From contig JAFDZR010000013.1 of assembly GCA_018266875.1 (NCBI GenBank), positions 48,445 through 112,444 on the forward strand: a stretch of DNA of 64,000 nucleotides, given 5' to 3'. Positions within the stretch are counted from its first letter, which is position 1. Each line of letters begins with the position of its first letter. The notes beneath the pieces were generated by a model, which did not search any database, had not been told where the DNA came from, and saw only the letters and a program-made list of their open reading frames with translations. This document shows positions 17,496 to 26,550 of this stretch, one piece after another. Source of the stretch: Bacteroidota bacterium (GTDB lineage Bacteria > Bacteroidota > Ignavibacteria > Tepidaquicellales > Tepidaquicellaceae). Position numbers and translations under genes: made by a program.

Positions 17496-18615
17496 AAATT
17501 TTCTGATAATTTCAACGGAGTTTCCTCCGGGACCCGGAGGGATCGGGAATCACGCTTATAATCTGGCGAAGTATCTGAAGCTGAACGGCGACGGAGTCAC
17601 GGTTTTAACCGTTTCAGATTTTGCCGGTGAAGATGAAAAGAAGAAATTTGAAAGAGAGCAGAAATTCAGAATAATCAGATTCCGAAGATTCAAAAGCAGA
17701 ATCAAAACTTACAAATGCAGAATATCACTTATAAAAAAAACCGTCAGGGAAGGAAATTATTCGCATATCATTTTTTCCGGCAGATCTTCGCTGATGGCAA
17801 TACTACTTCTTAAAAGATTAAAAAAGAACTCGAAATTCATTTCAATCGCACACGGCGGTGATATTAATCCCGGAAACAGTTTCGAAAAACTGATTGTCAA
17901 CAAAGCGCTCATGAATTCTGATCTGATAATTCCGGTATCAAAATATTCTGCTTCAAAGATCGATGAAAGCATTGACATAAGTAAAATCAAAGTTATACCA
18001 AATGGTTTTGATCTGGATGATTCTTCCGGGATAGTACTTTCAGGAGTATTGCGTAAAAAACCCGGCTCAGCTTTGAATCTTATCAGTGTCGGGACTATAT
18101 GGCCGAGAAAAGGACATCATAATGTTCTGGAAGCATTGCCTGAAATCATATCGGATCATCCCGGAACCGTGTATCACATTGTAGGAAGAGAGGCGGATAC
18201 TTCTCTTTGCAGCAGTTATTTTTCCGACAAAAATTTAAAGAATAAAATTAAAGTTTACGGTCAGGTTTCTAATAATAAACTTTATGATCTGCTTAACACA
18301 GCGGATATATTTATACTACTCAGTGAAACACAGTCAAGCGGAGACTTTGAAGGTTTCGGAATCGCCGTAATAGAAGCCAACTGTTACGGGATTCCCTCCA
18401 TAGGTTCGTTCAACAGCGGTCTGGAAGATTCAATAAATGACGGTGTAAGCGGAATCCTGGTGGATCCGAAAAACAAAGAGCAGATCAGAAAAGCAGTCAG
18501 TACGATCTTTGATAATTACGAAAGATTCTCAAGGGGAGCAAAGACATGGGCGGATTCGCATCACTGGTCGGAAATCATTAAATTATATTACGATGCATTT
18601 GAAAATATTAATTAA
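17482..18615 (+). CDS. GT4-family glycosyltransferase
   Basis: A GT-B enzyme of about 377 residues. FLIISTEFPPGPGGIGNHAYNLA is the N-terminal glycine-rich acceptor-side loop, shown here as the hallmark of GT4 enzymes; NLISVGTIWPRKGH opens the donor half and EGFGIAVIE is the E-x7-E motif. I placed the start at the TTG at 17482 because AAGGAAGG lies eight bases upstream; the in-frame GTG at 17473 is an alternative with poorer spacing. The gene overlaps the preceding GT2 gene. Donor and acceptor unknown. Confidence 0.87.
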   Translation: MSGFRNFLIISTEFPPGPGGIGNHAYNLAKYLKLNGDGVTVLTVSDFAGEDEKKKFEREQKFRIIRFRRFKSRIKTYKCRISLIKKTVREGNYSHIIFSGRSSLMAILLLKRLKKNSKFISIAHGGDINPGNSFEKLIVNKALMNSDLIIPVSKYSASKIDESIDISKIKVIPNGFDLDDSSGIVLSGVLRKKPGSALNLISVGTIWPRKGHHNVLEALPEIISDHPGTVYHIVGREADTSLCSSYFSDKNLKNKIKVYGQVSNNKLYDLLNTADIFILLSETQSSGDFEGFGIAVIEANCYGIPSIGSFNSGLEDSINDGVSGILVDPKNKEQIRKAVSTIFDNYERFSRGAKTWADSHHWSEIIKLYYDAFENIN

Positions 18616-18620
18616 TTAGT

Positions 18621-20504
18621 ATGTGCGGATTTTTAGGAGCCGTATTTTTTGAAAGATGGAAGGAAATTTATCTGCCTGCGCTGCGCAGCGGTCTGAAGTC
18701 AATCAGCCACAGAGGACCGGACGGAAGTCATGAACTGATTTCGGGAAATTCCTATCTCGGGCATAACAGGTTAAGTATTATTGATCTGTCCGCAGAAGCT
18801 GACCAGCCGATGAGTTCATGTAATTTTGATGCTCATATTATTTTCAACGGAGAGATATATAACTATAAGGAGCTGAAAAAAAATCTTAACGGAATTAATT
18901 TCAAGACCCGTTCTGATACTGAAGTAATACTCGAGGGATACTGTAAGGAAGGAACGGAATTTTTTAAAAAACTGAGAGGCATTTATTCATTTTGTATCCT
19001 TGATAACAGGACAGAACAGAAAATTATTTTATGCAGGGATCAGGCGGGTGTTAAGCCTTTGTATTATTATTCGGATAAGAATTTCAGCGTATTCGGAAGC
19101 GAGATAAAAGCGCTTCTTCCGCTGGTCAGAGATAAAATTTCTTCAAATGAAAAAATGATAAGATGTTATCTCAATCTCGGCTACTGTCCGGAACCTTACA
19201 CCGTTTATAATGAAATAAAAACTGTTGCTCCCGGGCATATAACCGAGATATCGGAAAAGGGAATGAATTCTTACAGCTTTTCAGAATATAAATTCGGAAA
19301 TGAAAATAATTATTCTCTAAGAAAAAATACCGAACTTACGGAAGAGAAATTAAAGAATGCTGTAAAAAGAAATCTTGTTTCCGATGTTGAAGTTGCTGTT
19401 GCGCTTAGCGGCGGAATTGATTCCTCGCTTGTTTACGCCTATTCAAATGAGAATAATAAAAACATAAAAGGTCTGACCGTTCGGTTTGATGATAAGGAAT
19501 ACAACGAAGAAGAAATTGCGCTGAAGTATGTAGAATCTGTTTCGGGAAAACATGAATCGGTGGAAGTCAGCGCAGGTCTGAACCTCGAAACTTTAGACAT
19601 GATCCTCAATGATTTTGATCAGCCGTATGCTGACTCTTCTGCGGTAAATGTTTATTTCCTTACCAAAGCAACCGGAAATATCACAAAAGTCCTGGTTGGA
19701 GGAGACGGCGGAGATGAACTTTTCAACGGATATCCCTCGCAGACATGGCTTACTTATGTTGAGAAAATTATCAGCAGTTCATTAATTAGAAATTCCGGAA
19801 AAAGTCTGGTTAAAATTATTAATTCCGTGTCAGGAAGTTCAGGAACGAGACTTTCCAAAAGATTAAGCGATCTGCTTAATGACAGACCGGAAGAACTTTT
19901 ATATGACTGGCATTCATGGTTTCCAAGGAAAACTATTTTTGAAGGTAAAAGTCCTTTCATGTTTGACACTGAAGAAGGACTTGATTTATATAATTCTATA
20001 TTCAGGGAAGAAGTACCGGGAAAATTCAGACACAAAGTCGTTTTCGATTATTTCAGAAAGACAATGCTGAGTGATTATCTAAGAAAGACCGACATGATGT
20101 CAATGCTTAACGGTGTTGAATACAGAGTGCCGATGCTCGACGAGGACCTGTCGGAATTTGCTCTGGGAATTCCCTTCGCGCAGAAATCAAGTCTGAGAAA
20201 AACGAAAATAATATTAAGGAAACTTCACAGCAAAATATATCCGCCCGAGACAAGCAGAATCCCTAAAAGAGGATTCATGATTCCGCTGGACAAAGCATTG
20301 AAAAGAGATGAATTCGAAATTATAAAAGAAAGTATTCTGAAAAATGAAAGTATAGTTTTAAATTATATCTCAAAGGATTATATTGAATTTTTATTCAAAG
20401 CTCTCAGGAAAGATTTTAACGCCGGAGACCAGATCAGCAGAGCTGGAGTATATCAGAGAATACTCATGTTCTACAGTTTAAACTTATGGGATAAGAATAA
20501 ATGA
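18621..20504 (+). CDS. asnB: Asparagine synthase (glutamine-hydrolysing) family, full length
   Basis: A 627-residue two-domain enzyme. MCGFLGAV gives the N-terminal cysteine nucleophile of the class II glutamine amidotransferase, with SHRGPDG, HNRLSIIDLS and FNGEIYNY typical of that domain. The PP-loop LSGGIDSS at about residues 262-269 and GGDGGDELFNGY belong to the synthase domain. The family makes asparagine from aspartate, but copies inside polysaccharide loci are thought to amidate uronic acid carboxyls. It lies among glycosyltransferases, starting five bases after one and overlapping the next by four, so a glycan role is more likely than asparagine supply. It is paralogous to 28351. Confidence 0.9.
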   Translation: MCGFLGAVFFERWKEIYLPALRSGLKSISHRGPDGSHELISGNSYLGHNRLSIIDLSAEADQPMSSCNFDAHIIFNGEIYNYKELKKNLNGINFKTRSDTEVILEGYCKEGTEFFKKLRGIYSFCILDNRTEQKIILCRDQAGVKPLYYYSDKNFSVFGSEIKALLPLVRDKISSNEKMIRCYLNLGYCPEPYTVYNEIKTVAPGHITEISEKGMNSYSFSEYKFGNENNYSLRKNTELTEEKLKNAVKRNLVSDVEVAVALSGGIDSSLVYAYSNENNKNIKGLTVRFDDKEYNEEEIALKYVESVSGKHESVEVSAGLNLETLDMILNDFDQPYADSSAVNVYFLTKATGNITKVLVGGDGGDELFNGYPSQTWLTYVEKIISSSLIRNSGKSLVKIINSVSGSSGTRLSKRLSDLLNDRPEELLYDWHSWFPRKTIFEGKSPFMFDTEEGLDLYNSIFREEVPGKFRHKVVFDYFRKTMLSDYLRKTDMMSMLNGVEYRVPMLDEDLSEFALGIPFAQKSSLRKTKIILRKLHSKIYPPETSRIPKRGFMIPLDKALKRDEFEIIKESILKNESIVLNYISKDYIEFLFKALRKDFNAGDQISRAGVYQRILMFYSLNLWDKNK

Positions 20505-21622
20505 TACTTGCAATCATTTCACATACTCCTCATTATAACATGGACGGCGGAATTGTCGGTTGGGGACCGACTGTAAGGGAAATAAATCATCTTACTGAAA
20601 TGTTTGAAAAGATTTATCACATTGCGCCTCTTCATGAAGAACCTGCTCCCGGCAGTTCAATGAAATATATAGATGAAAAAATAGAGTTCGTTCCCTTAAA
20701 AAAATCCGGAGGAGAAAATATTTCCGATAAGATCACAATTCTGAAAACAGCTTATCCGAATTTGAAAATTATTTCCCGGACAATAAAAAATGCGGACTGG
20801 GTGCAGTTCAGAGCGCCGACTGGAATGGGTTTATATGTCCTGCCGTATCTCAGTCTTAAAAGCAGTCCGAAGCGCTGGGTAAAATATGCCGGCAACTGGG
20901 GACAGAAGAATCCTCCGCTATCTTATTCAATCCAGAGATGGTGGCTGAAAAGAAATCTGCAGAAGTCAAAAGTGACAGTGAACGGAAAATGGAAGAACTC
21001 CGGTAAGCATATTCTCGATTTCAGGAACCCGTGTCTTGATAATGATGAGCTGATGAGAGCGAATAAAATTTCCTCTGAGAAAGAATTCAGCGGGAAACTG
21101 ACATTCTGCTTCGCAGGAGCTTTATCGGAAAATAAAGGAGTTAATTTAATTCTTGAAGCTCTTGAGAAAATAAGATTTTCAGAAAAGATAAATGAATTCA
21201 TATTCGCCGGAGGCGGTCATGATAAGGAAATGCTTGAAATTTCAGCTGATAAACTCAAAGTGAAAACTTCATTTACGGGATTTATCAGCCGTAATGAACT
21301 TGAAAAAATATATGAGAAGAGTCACATTATCGTATTGCCTAGTCAGTCAGAAGGTTTTCCCAAGGTAATTTCGGAAGCTGCTGCTTACGGATGTGTCCCA
21401 ATAATTTCTGATGTATCTGCGATCAGCGAATATTTCAATGACTCAAACGGATTCATGCTTAAAACCCTGGAGGCAGGACATCTTGCAAATGCAATAGATC
21501 TTGCTTTGAGCAATACGGATTTACTTAAAATTAAATCCGTAGCTTGTACAAAAATATCGTCACTGTTTACTTACGAAAATTATATGTCAGAATTGAAAAA
21601 CAGAGTGATAAACGCAAAGTAA
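20501..21622 (+). CDS. GT4-family glycosyltransferase
   Basis: A 373-residue GT-B enzyme. MILAIISHTPHY and WGPTVREINHL form the N-terminal acceptor loop, RWVKYAGNW lies in the middle, LTFCFAGALSENKGV opens the donor half, and SEGFPKVISEAAAYG is the E-x7-E region. Its ATG overlaps the stop of the asnB homologue by four bases (ATGA), so the two are probably translationally coupled. It could transfer the sugar that its upstream neighbour modifies; that is inference. Confidence 0.86.
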   Translation: MILAIISHTPHYNMDGGIVGWGPTVREINHLTEMFEKIYHIAPLHEEPAPGSSMKYIDEKIEFVPLKKSGGENISDKITILKTAYPNLKIISRTIKNADWVQFRAPTGMGLYVLPYLSLKSSPKRWVKYAGNWGQKNPPLSYSIQRWWLKRNLQKSKVTVNGKWKNSGKHILDFRNPCLDNDELMRANKISSEKEFSGKLTFCFAGALSENKGVNLILEALEKIRFSEKINEFIFAGGGHDKEMLEISADKLKVKTSFTGFISRNELEKIYEKSHIIVLPSQSEGFPKVISEAAAYGCVPIISDVSAISEYFNDSNGFMLKTLEAGHLANAIDLALSNTDLLKIKSVACTKISSLFTYENYMSELKNRVINAK

Positions 21623-21669
21623 TGCAAATATGAATATTATTTATCATCAAAAAAATTTAATTTAAGGTT

Positions 21670-23007
21670 GTGAAAAAATCACCTTATCAGGCGGAAATAT
21701 TTGCAGCAATAAACATCGGCATTGCCATGGTATTGCTGATCAATCCGAGACTTAGCACGGTATATTCAATCTTAATTCTGATATACGGTACTTACAGGAT
21801 ATTCAAGAATAAGAATGCTGACGGCGCTGCGCATATTATTGCTGCATATGTCGTCGGGATTGAAGTGCTCTTCAGAATGAATTCAGGAGGATTCGGATAT
21901 GAATACGGCAAATACGCCACAATACTTTTTCTGACGATGGGTATTCTAGTAGGATCTAAAAAGAGGAAGCTTCCGATTTCATTTATTATTTTTATACTTC
22001 TGATGCTGCCGTCTATATTTTATGTCGATTATCCTACGTTTGATCTTTCCAGACAGATGGTATCATTTAACATTTCCGGTCCTATTACTCTAGGAATTTC
22101 GGCAATATATTTTTATAGAAGAAGGCTGCCCATAACTCAGTTAAGGAGAACTTTTCTGGCAATGCTGTATCCCATTATAGCAATGTCCATTTTTGTTTAT
22201 TTCAGATCCGGCTCTCTGGAAGATGTTGACTTTACCACAGAGTCAAACTTCCAGGCAAGCGGCGGATTCGGTCCGAATCAGGTATCAACGGTCTTCGGTC
22301 TCGGAATTCTTATTATCGCAGCATGCTATTTCATGAATATCAGATTGTTCAGAATTAAAAATCTTAATATAATTTTACTTCTCGCTTTTCTGATCAGAGG
22401 GCTTGCAACATTTTCGAGAGGAGGTATGCTCGCTCCTATTGTTGCAATTATCATATGTGTTGTCGTTATGTCGCTAACGGATGCTGCTTTTCAGGATAAA
22501 CTTAACCGTGTTGTTTATATTTTCATGGCATTGTTTGTTGTGTCTGTCATCGGTTTCTATTATGTGAATGATGTCAGCGGCGGATTGCTGGAAATGAGAT
22601 TCAAAGGTGAATCCATGTATAATAAAGACAAGAGCAATCTTTTCAGCGGCAGAATGGAGATCTTTGATGAGGATATTGAAATATTCAAGGAAAATGTCCT
22701 TACCGGAGTTGGTCCGGGGATGGCTTCAGAAAAAAGAGGCGAGATCAGCGGTATTTTCTCAGCGGCGCATATTGAATATTCAAGACTGCTGGCGGAGCAC
22801 GGTATATTCGGAATAATTGCCATTCTGATAATGGTACTGTTCCCGGTCAGCACCTTCTTTAAAATGAAATCTTCAGATGAAAAGGTTTTGCTGATTTTAT
22901 GCTGTGTTTTCGTGTTCATAACACTCGGTCACGCCGCCATGCGTATTGCGGCGCCGGGATTTATCTACGGTCTCGGCTTTATCAGTATTATCCGGAAGAT
23001 GAAATGA
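21670..23007 (+). CDS. O-antigen polymerase/ligase-like membrane protein (Wzy/WaaL family)
   Basis: A 445-residue membrane protein with about eleven hydrophobic segments. The large periplasmic loop and flanking motifs are those of the Wzy_C/O-antigen-ligase family: FSRGGMLAP, NLFSGRMEIF, LTGVGPGM and AAHIEYSRLLAEHGIFG. It would polymerise repeat units in the periplasm or ligate the glycan to a lipid or protein acceptor; sequence alone does not separate these roles. It starts with GTG after a 47-base gap, one of the larger gaps in the locus, and overlaps the next gene by four bases. No Wzx flippase is visible to deliver its substrate. Confidence 0.83.
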   Translation: MKKSPYQAEIFAAINIGIAMVLLINPRLSTVYSILILIYGTYRIFKNKNADGAAHIIAAYVVGIEVLFRMNSGGFGYEYGKYATILFLTMGILVGSKKRKLPISFIIFILLMLPSIFYVDYPTFDLSRQMVSFNISGPITLGISAIYFYRRRLPITQLRRTFLAMLYPIIAMSIFVYFRSGSLEDVDFTTESNFQASGGFGPNQVSTVFGLGILIIAACYFMNIRLFRIKNLNIILLLAFLIRGLATFSRGGMLAPIVAIIICVVVMSLTDAAFQDKLNRVVYIFMALFVVSVIGFYYVNDVSGGLLEMRFKGESMYNKDKSNLFSGRMEIFDEDIEIFKENVLTGVGPGMASEKRGEISGIFSAAHIEYSRLLAEHGIFGIIAILIMVLFPVSTFFKMKSSDEKVLLILCCVFVFITLGHAAMRIAAPGFIYGLGFISIIRKMK

Positions 23008-24023
23008 TCTTATATGCAGGCAATAAACTTTCCCGATTCGGTTATACTCCAACTTTTATTGAAACACTGACTCCCAAGCTTTCAGAGTTTTATAATATCA
23101 TATCAGTTTCAGATAAAAAAAATCAGATACTGAGAATGCTCGATATGATCTCAGCTGTCGTAAAAAACAGAAAAGACCTTAAGCTCGTTTTAATAGATTC
23201 ATACAGTGTCAGAGCATTCTGGTACACTTATATTCTGGCTCATCTCTGCCGTTACTTTAACATACCTTACATTCCAATACTTAGAGGCGGAGGTTATCCA
23301 TACAGACTTGAAAGTTCTCCGGCAAAGTGCAGATTTATTTTTACAAATTCCTATAAGAATATTTCTCCTTCAATGTACCTGAAGGAGCATTTTGAAAAAA
23401 AGGGATACAAAGTAATTTATATTCCGAATTTTATTCCGATCGGAAATTATCAATATAAAAACAGGACTTCAGCCCGTCCATTCCTTCTGTGGGTCAGGTC
23501 ATTTCATGAGATATATAATCCTCTTCTCGCTGTTGAAATACTAAAAGATCTTAAGGAGAAATATCCTGATGCAAAATTATGTATGATCGGTCCGGATAAA
23601 GACGGTTCGCTGAGCAAAGTAAAAGAGGAATCCGGAAACAGCGGGCTTAACGGTTCGCTTATCATAACCGGAAAACTCACTAAAGACGAATGGACGGCAA
23701 TCTCAGCCGGATATGATGTATTCATCAACACTACCAATTTCGATAATCATCCTGTCAGCGTAATTGAAGCCATGGCGCTTGGAATGCCCGTGATATCAAC
23801 AGATGTAGGAGGAATACCTTACCTTATAAATGACCGCACTGACGGTATACTGGTTCCTCCCGGAAGTAAGGAAAGTTTCGTTAACGAGATTGAAAATTTC
23901 ATCAGGAACCCTGAATTCATGTCTTTCATTTCATCAAATGCCAGAAAGAAAGTCGAGGAGTTCGACTGGGAAAATGTTAAGCGAAAATGGTTTGATGTAA
24001 TTGATCCGCTGGTCAAGAATTAA
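23004..24023 (+). CDS. GT4-family glycosyltransferase
   Basis: A 339-residue GT-B enzyme when started from the ATG at 23004, which overlaps the upstream stop by four bases (ATGA). The open frame extends 35 codons further upstream inside the wzy-like gene, but that stretch (with many Arg, Cys and His residues) does not look like a glycosyltransferase N-terminus. MILYAGNKLSRFGYTP starts the protein well. FLLWVRSFHEIYNP opens the donor half, and DNHPVSVIEAMALGMPVISTDVGG is the donor motif with Asp in place of the first Glu. Specificity unknown. Confidence 0.85.
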   Translation: MILYAGNKLSRFGYTPTFIETLTPKLSEFYNIISVSDKKNQILRMLDMISAVVKNRKDLKLVLIDSYSVRAFWYTYILAHLCRYFNIPYIPILRGGGYPYRLESSPAKCRFIFTNSYKNISPSMYLKEHFEKKGYKVIYIPNFIPIGNYQYKNRTSARPFLLWVRSFHEIYNPLLAVEILKDLKEKYPDAKLCMIGPDKDGSLSKVKEESGNSGLNGSLIITGKLTKDEWTAISAGYDVFINTTNFDNHPVSVIEAMALGMPVISTDVGGIPYLINDRTDGILVPPGSKESFVNEIENFIRNPEFMSFISSNARKKVEEFDWENVKRKWFDVIDPLVKN

Positions 24024-24035
24024 TTTAATACCTGA

Positions 24036-25337
24036 ATGTCGTTTCTCGAATTAAGTCTGAAACTTAAAGGATTTCCCTTAAAGAAAGCGGAAGAAGAGCT
24101 TAAAAGACTGAAATCGCTTTCACCGGAAGAATTTCTCTCCCGGCAGAATGAAAAAAAATGGGAGATCGTTAGATATCATCTGGAGAATAACAGTTTCTAC
24201 AAAAATAAACTTAACAATAAACTGCCTTCTTCATGGCAGGAAATTCCTGTCCTTACCAAAAGCGATTTTCAGATATCTCCGGATAAGCTGATCTCTGACA
24301 CTTTCGACAACAGTGAATTGTACACCGGTTATACTTCAGGCTCTTCAGGTCATCCGTTCAGATACGCAAAGGATAAATTTTCGCACGCAATGACATGGGC
24401 TCTGATCAAGGACAGATATAAGAATTTCGGTTTAGACCTCAACTCTCGTCAGGCAAGATTTTACGGAATTCCGCTTGAGAAAAAGGAGTACTATATTGAA
24501 AAGACAAAGGATTTTCTTTCGAACAGAAAAAGATTTCCGGTTTTCGATCTTTCAGATGAAGTCCTGAAAAAATATCTGGAAATATTCAGACATTCCTCTT
24601 TTGAATATGTTTACGGATACACAAATTCAATTGTATTATTTGCAAGATATCTCAACAGGAAAAACATTTCTCTTAAAAAAGAATGTCCGTCTCTGAAAGT
24701 TTGTATTTGCACATCTGAGAATTGTTCCGAGGAAGATAAAATGATCATAGAGAAAGCGTTTAAAATACCTGTCATAAATGAATACGGCACTTCCGAAGTC
24801 GACCTGATCGCATTTGAAGATCTGAGCGGCAAATGGCTGCTTTCAAATGAAAATGTTTTTATTGAAATTCTTGACGAAGACGGAAACAATCTTACATCAG
24901 GCGGAGAGGGAAGAATTGTTCTCACTGCCCTTCACAACAAAGCAATGCCGTTTATCCGATATGAGATCGGGGACAGGGCGGTTATCGAGCCTGACGAAAA
25001 TGAAATCCGGATAGTAAAACTTCTCGGAGGCATAAATGATGAACTCATACTGCCGAGCGGCAAAAGATCTTCAAGCATTACATTTTATTTTATTACACGC
25101 AGCATTCTTGAAAAAATAGACTCCCTGAAAGAGTTTGTCATAAGACAGACAGAAAAAGACACATTCGTATTTGAGATTGTTTCTGAAACGGACATAAGCG
25201 ATTCACAGGCCGAACAGATCAGAAAGAAAATGGATGAATATCTTGAACCGGGACTGAAAGCAGAATTTAAAAGAGTTGAAAAAATTGAGAGAACAAAGGC
25301 GGGAAAGATGAAACAGTTTTATTCTTACGTGAACTGA
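24036..25337 (+). CDS. CapK/PaaK-like adenylate-forming ligase
   Basis: A 433-residue member of the phenylacetate-CoA-ligase-like (PaaK, CapK) group of the acyl-adenylating superfamily. YTGYTSGSSGHPFRY is the phosphate-binding loop, VINEYGTSEVDL is the A5 motif, and MPFIRYEIGDRAVI is the A7 aspartate motif. AGKMKQFY at the C-terminus supplies the catalytic lysine motif. CapK-type proteins are common in capsule loci and presumably activate an acyl group for transfer to a sugar, though their substrates are poorly known. It starts 12 bases after one GT4 gene and is followed after one base by another. No acyl carrier protein is visible nearby. Confidence 0.85.
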   Translation: MSFLELSLKLKGFPLKKAEEELKRLKSLSPEEFLSRQNEKKWEIVRYHLENNSFYKNKLNNKLPSSWQEIPVLTKSDFQISPDKLISDTFDNSELYTGYTSGSSGHPFRYAKDKFSHAMTWALIKDRYKNFGLDLNSRQARFYGIPLEKKEYYIEKTKDFLSNRKRFPVFDLSDEVLKKYLEIFRHSSFEYVYGYTNSIVLFARYLNRKNISLKKECPSLKVCICTSENCSEEDKMIIEKAFKIPVINEYGTSEVDLIAFEDLSGKWLLSNENVFIEILDEDGNNLTSGGEGRIVLTALHNKAMPFIRYEIGDRAVIEPDENEIRIVKLLGGINDELILPSGKRSSSITFYFITRSILEKIDSLKEFVIRQTEKDTFVFEIVSETDISDSQAEQIRKKMDEYLEPGLKAEFKRVEKIERTKAGKMKQFYSYVN

Positions 25338-25338
25338 T

Positions 25339-26547
25339 TTGAAGCTGGCGATACTTACACAGTATTTTTATCCTGAGACCGGCGCGCCGCAGAACCGGCT
25401 TTATGAACTTTCAAAAATTTTCAGAGAATTCGGATGGGAAACAGAAGTTTTTACTTCAATGCCGAATTATCCAAAGGGAAAAATTTTCCCCGGATACAGA
25501 TGGAAATTGTTTAAGAAAGACAATACGGACGGTATTAATATCTCTAGATTCTGGATCTTCGCATCCAATTCCTCAAAGAAAATTCCCAGGATTGTTTCAA
25601 TGATTTCATTTTCTGTGACATCACTACTCGGTTATTTCAGACTGAGAAAATTTAAGCCTGATTTTATCTTCACAGAAAGCCCGCCGCTGACACTGGCTTT
25701 CAGCGGATATCTTCTTTCCAGAATGACAGGAGCAAAACTTATCATGAATGTTTCCGATATCTGGCCGCTGTCGGCAAAAGAACTCGGCGCAGTAAGCGAA
25801 GGCGGATTTTATGATAAGCTTGAGTCGTTTGAAAAATTTCTTTACGGTAATTCCTTTTTATGCACCGGACAGTCTGAAGAGATCATTAATCATATAAAAC
25901 TTTCCGGAGATTTTAATACTTATCTGTTCAGAAACGGAGTTGATATCAACAGATTCAGTAAACCGGTTTCCGGTCATTATCAAGGAAGTAAAGTTAAAAT
26001 TGTCTATGCCGGTTTGCTTGGCGTGGCGCAGGGAATCCTGGATATAATAAGGAATATCAGCTTTGATGAACTCAACGCTGAGCTGCATATTTACGGAGAA
26101 GGTTCTGAAAAGAATGCAGTGAAGGAATTTGTTTCTTCAAATCCTGAAAGAGGAGTCATACTTCATAACAGTGTCAGCAGCAGTGAGATTCCGGAAATAC
26201 TTCGGCAATATCACTTAGCTCTGATTCCGCTTGTTAAAAATATTTACGGAGCTGTCCCGTCAAAAATTTATGAAGCAATGGCTGCCGGACTCCCGGTGCT
26301 TTTCTCGGGTTCGGGCGAAGGCGCAAGGATTATTAACGGTAATAAAGCCGGACTTGTGTCGCCCCCGAAGGATTTTAAAAAACTCGCTGAGAATATACTG
26401 AGCCTGAGCAAATCAAATGAACTGAGAAATGAAATGTCCGCAAACGGCAGAAGAGCAGCAGAAGAAAAATATGACAGGAATATTCTTATAAAGAATTTTT
26501 CCGATAAGCTGATCTCCTGTGCAGACATAAAAGAAAATTTAATCTGA
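25339..26547 (+). CDS. WbuB-like GT4 glycosyltransferase
   Basis: A 402-residue GT-B enzyme resembling WbuB-type fucosamine transferases. ILTQYFYPETGAPQNRLYEL, TSMPNYPKGKIFPGY, ESPPLTLA and IMNVSDIWPLSAKELGA are the characteristic N-terminal stretches, and GAVPSKIYEAMAAGLPVLFSG is the donor motif, lacking the first Glu as is usual in this subgroup. It starts at TTG one base after the CapK-like gene. WbuB acts on N-acetylfucosamine in E. coli; the specificity here is not established, but an amino-deoxy-hexose donor would suit the aminotransferases in the locus. Confidence 0.85.
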   Translation: MKLAILTQYFYPETGAPQNRLYELSKIFREFGWETEVFTSMPNYPKGKIFPGYRWKLFKKDNTDGINISRFWIFASNSSKKIPRIVSMISFSVTSLLGYFRLRKFKPDFIFTESPPLTLAFSGYLLSRMTGAKLIMNVSDIWPLSAKELGAVSEGGFYDKLESFEKFLYGNSFLCTGQSEEIINHIKLSGDFNTYLFRNGVDINRFSKPVSGHYQGSKVKIVYAGLLGVAQGILDIIRNISFDELNAELHIYGEGSEKNAVKEFVSSNPERGVILHNSVSSSEIPEILRQYHLALIPLVKNIYGAVPSKIYEAMAAGLPVLFSGSGEGARIINGNKAGLVSPPKDFKKLAENILSLSKSNELRNEMSANGRRAAEEKYDRNILIKNFSDKLISCADIKENLI

Positions 26548-26550
26548 ATA

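Noticed and set aside
22899..23003. Upstream extension of the 23004 glycosyltransferase
   Set aside because: The 35 extra codons lie inside the wzy-like gene and do not read as a protein N-terminus; the ATGA overlap at 23004 is a better start.
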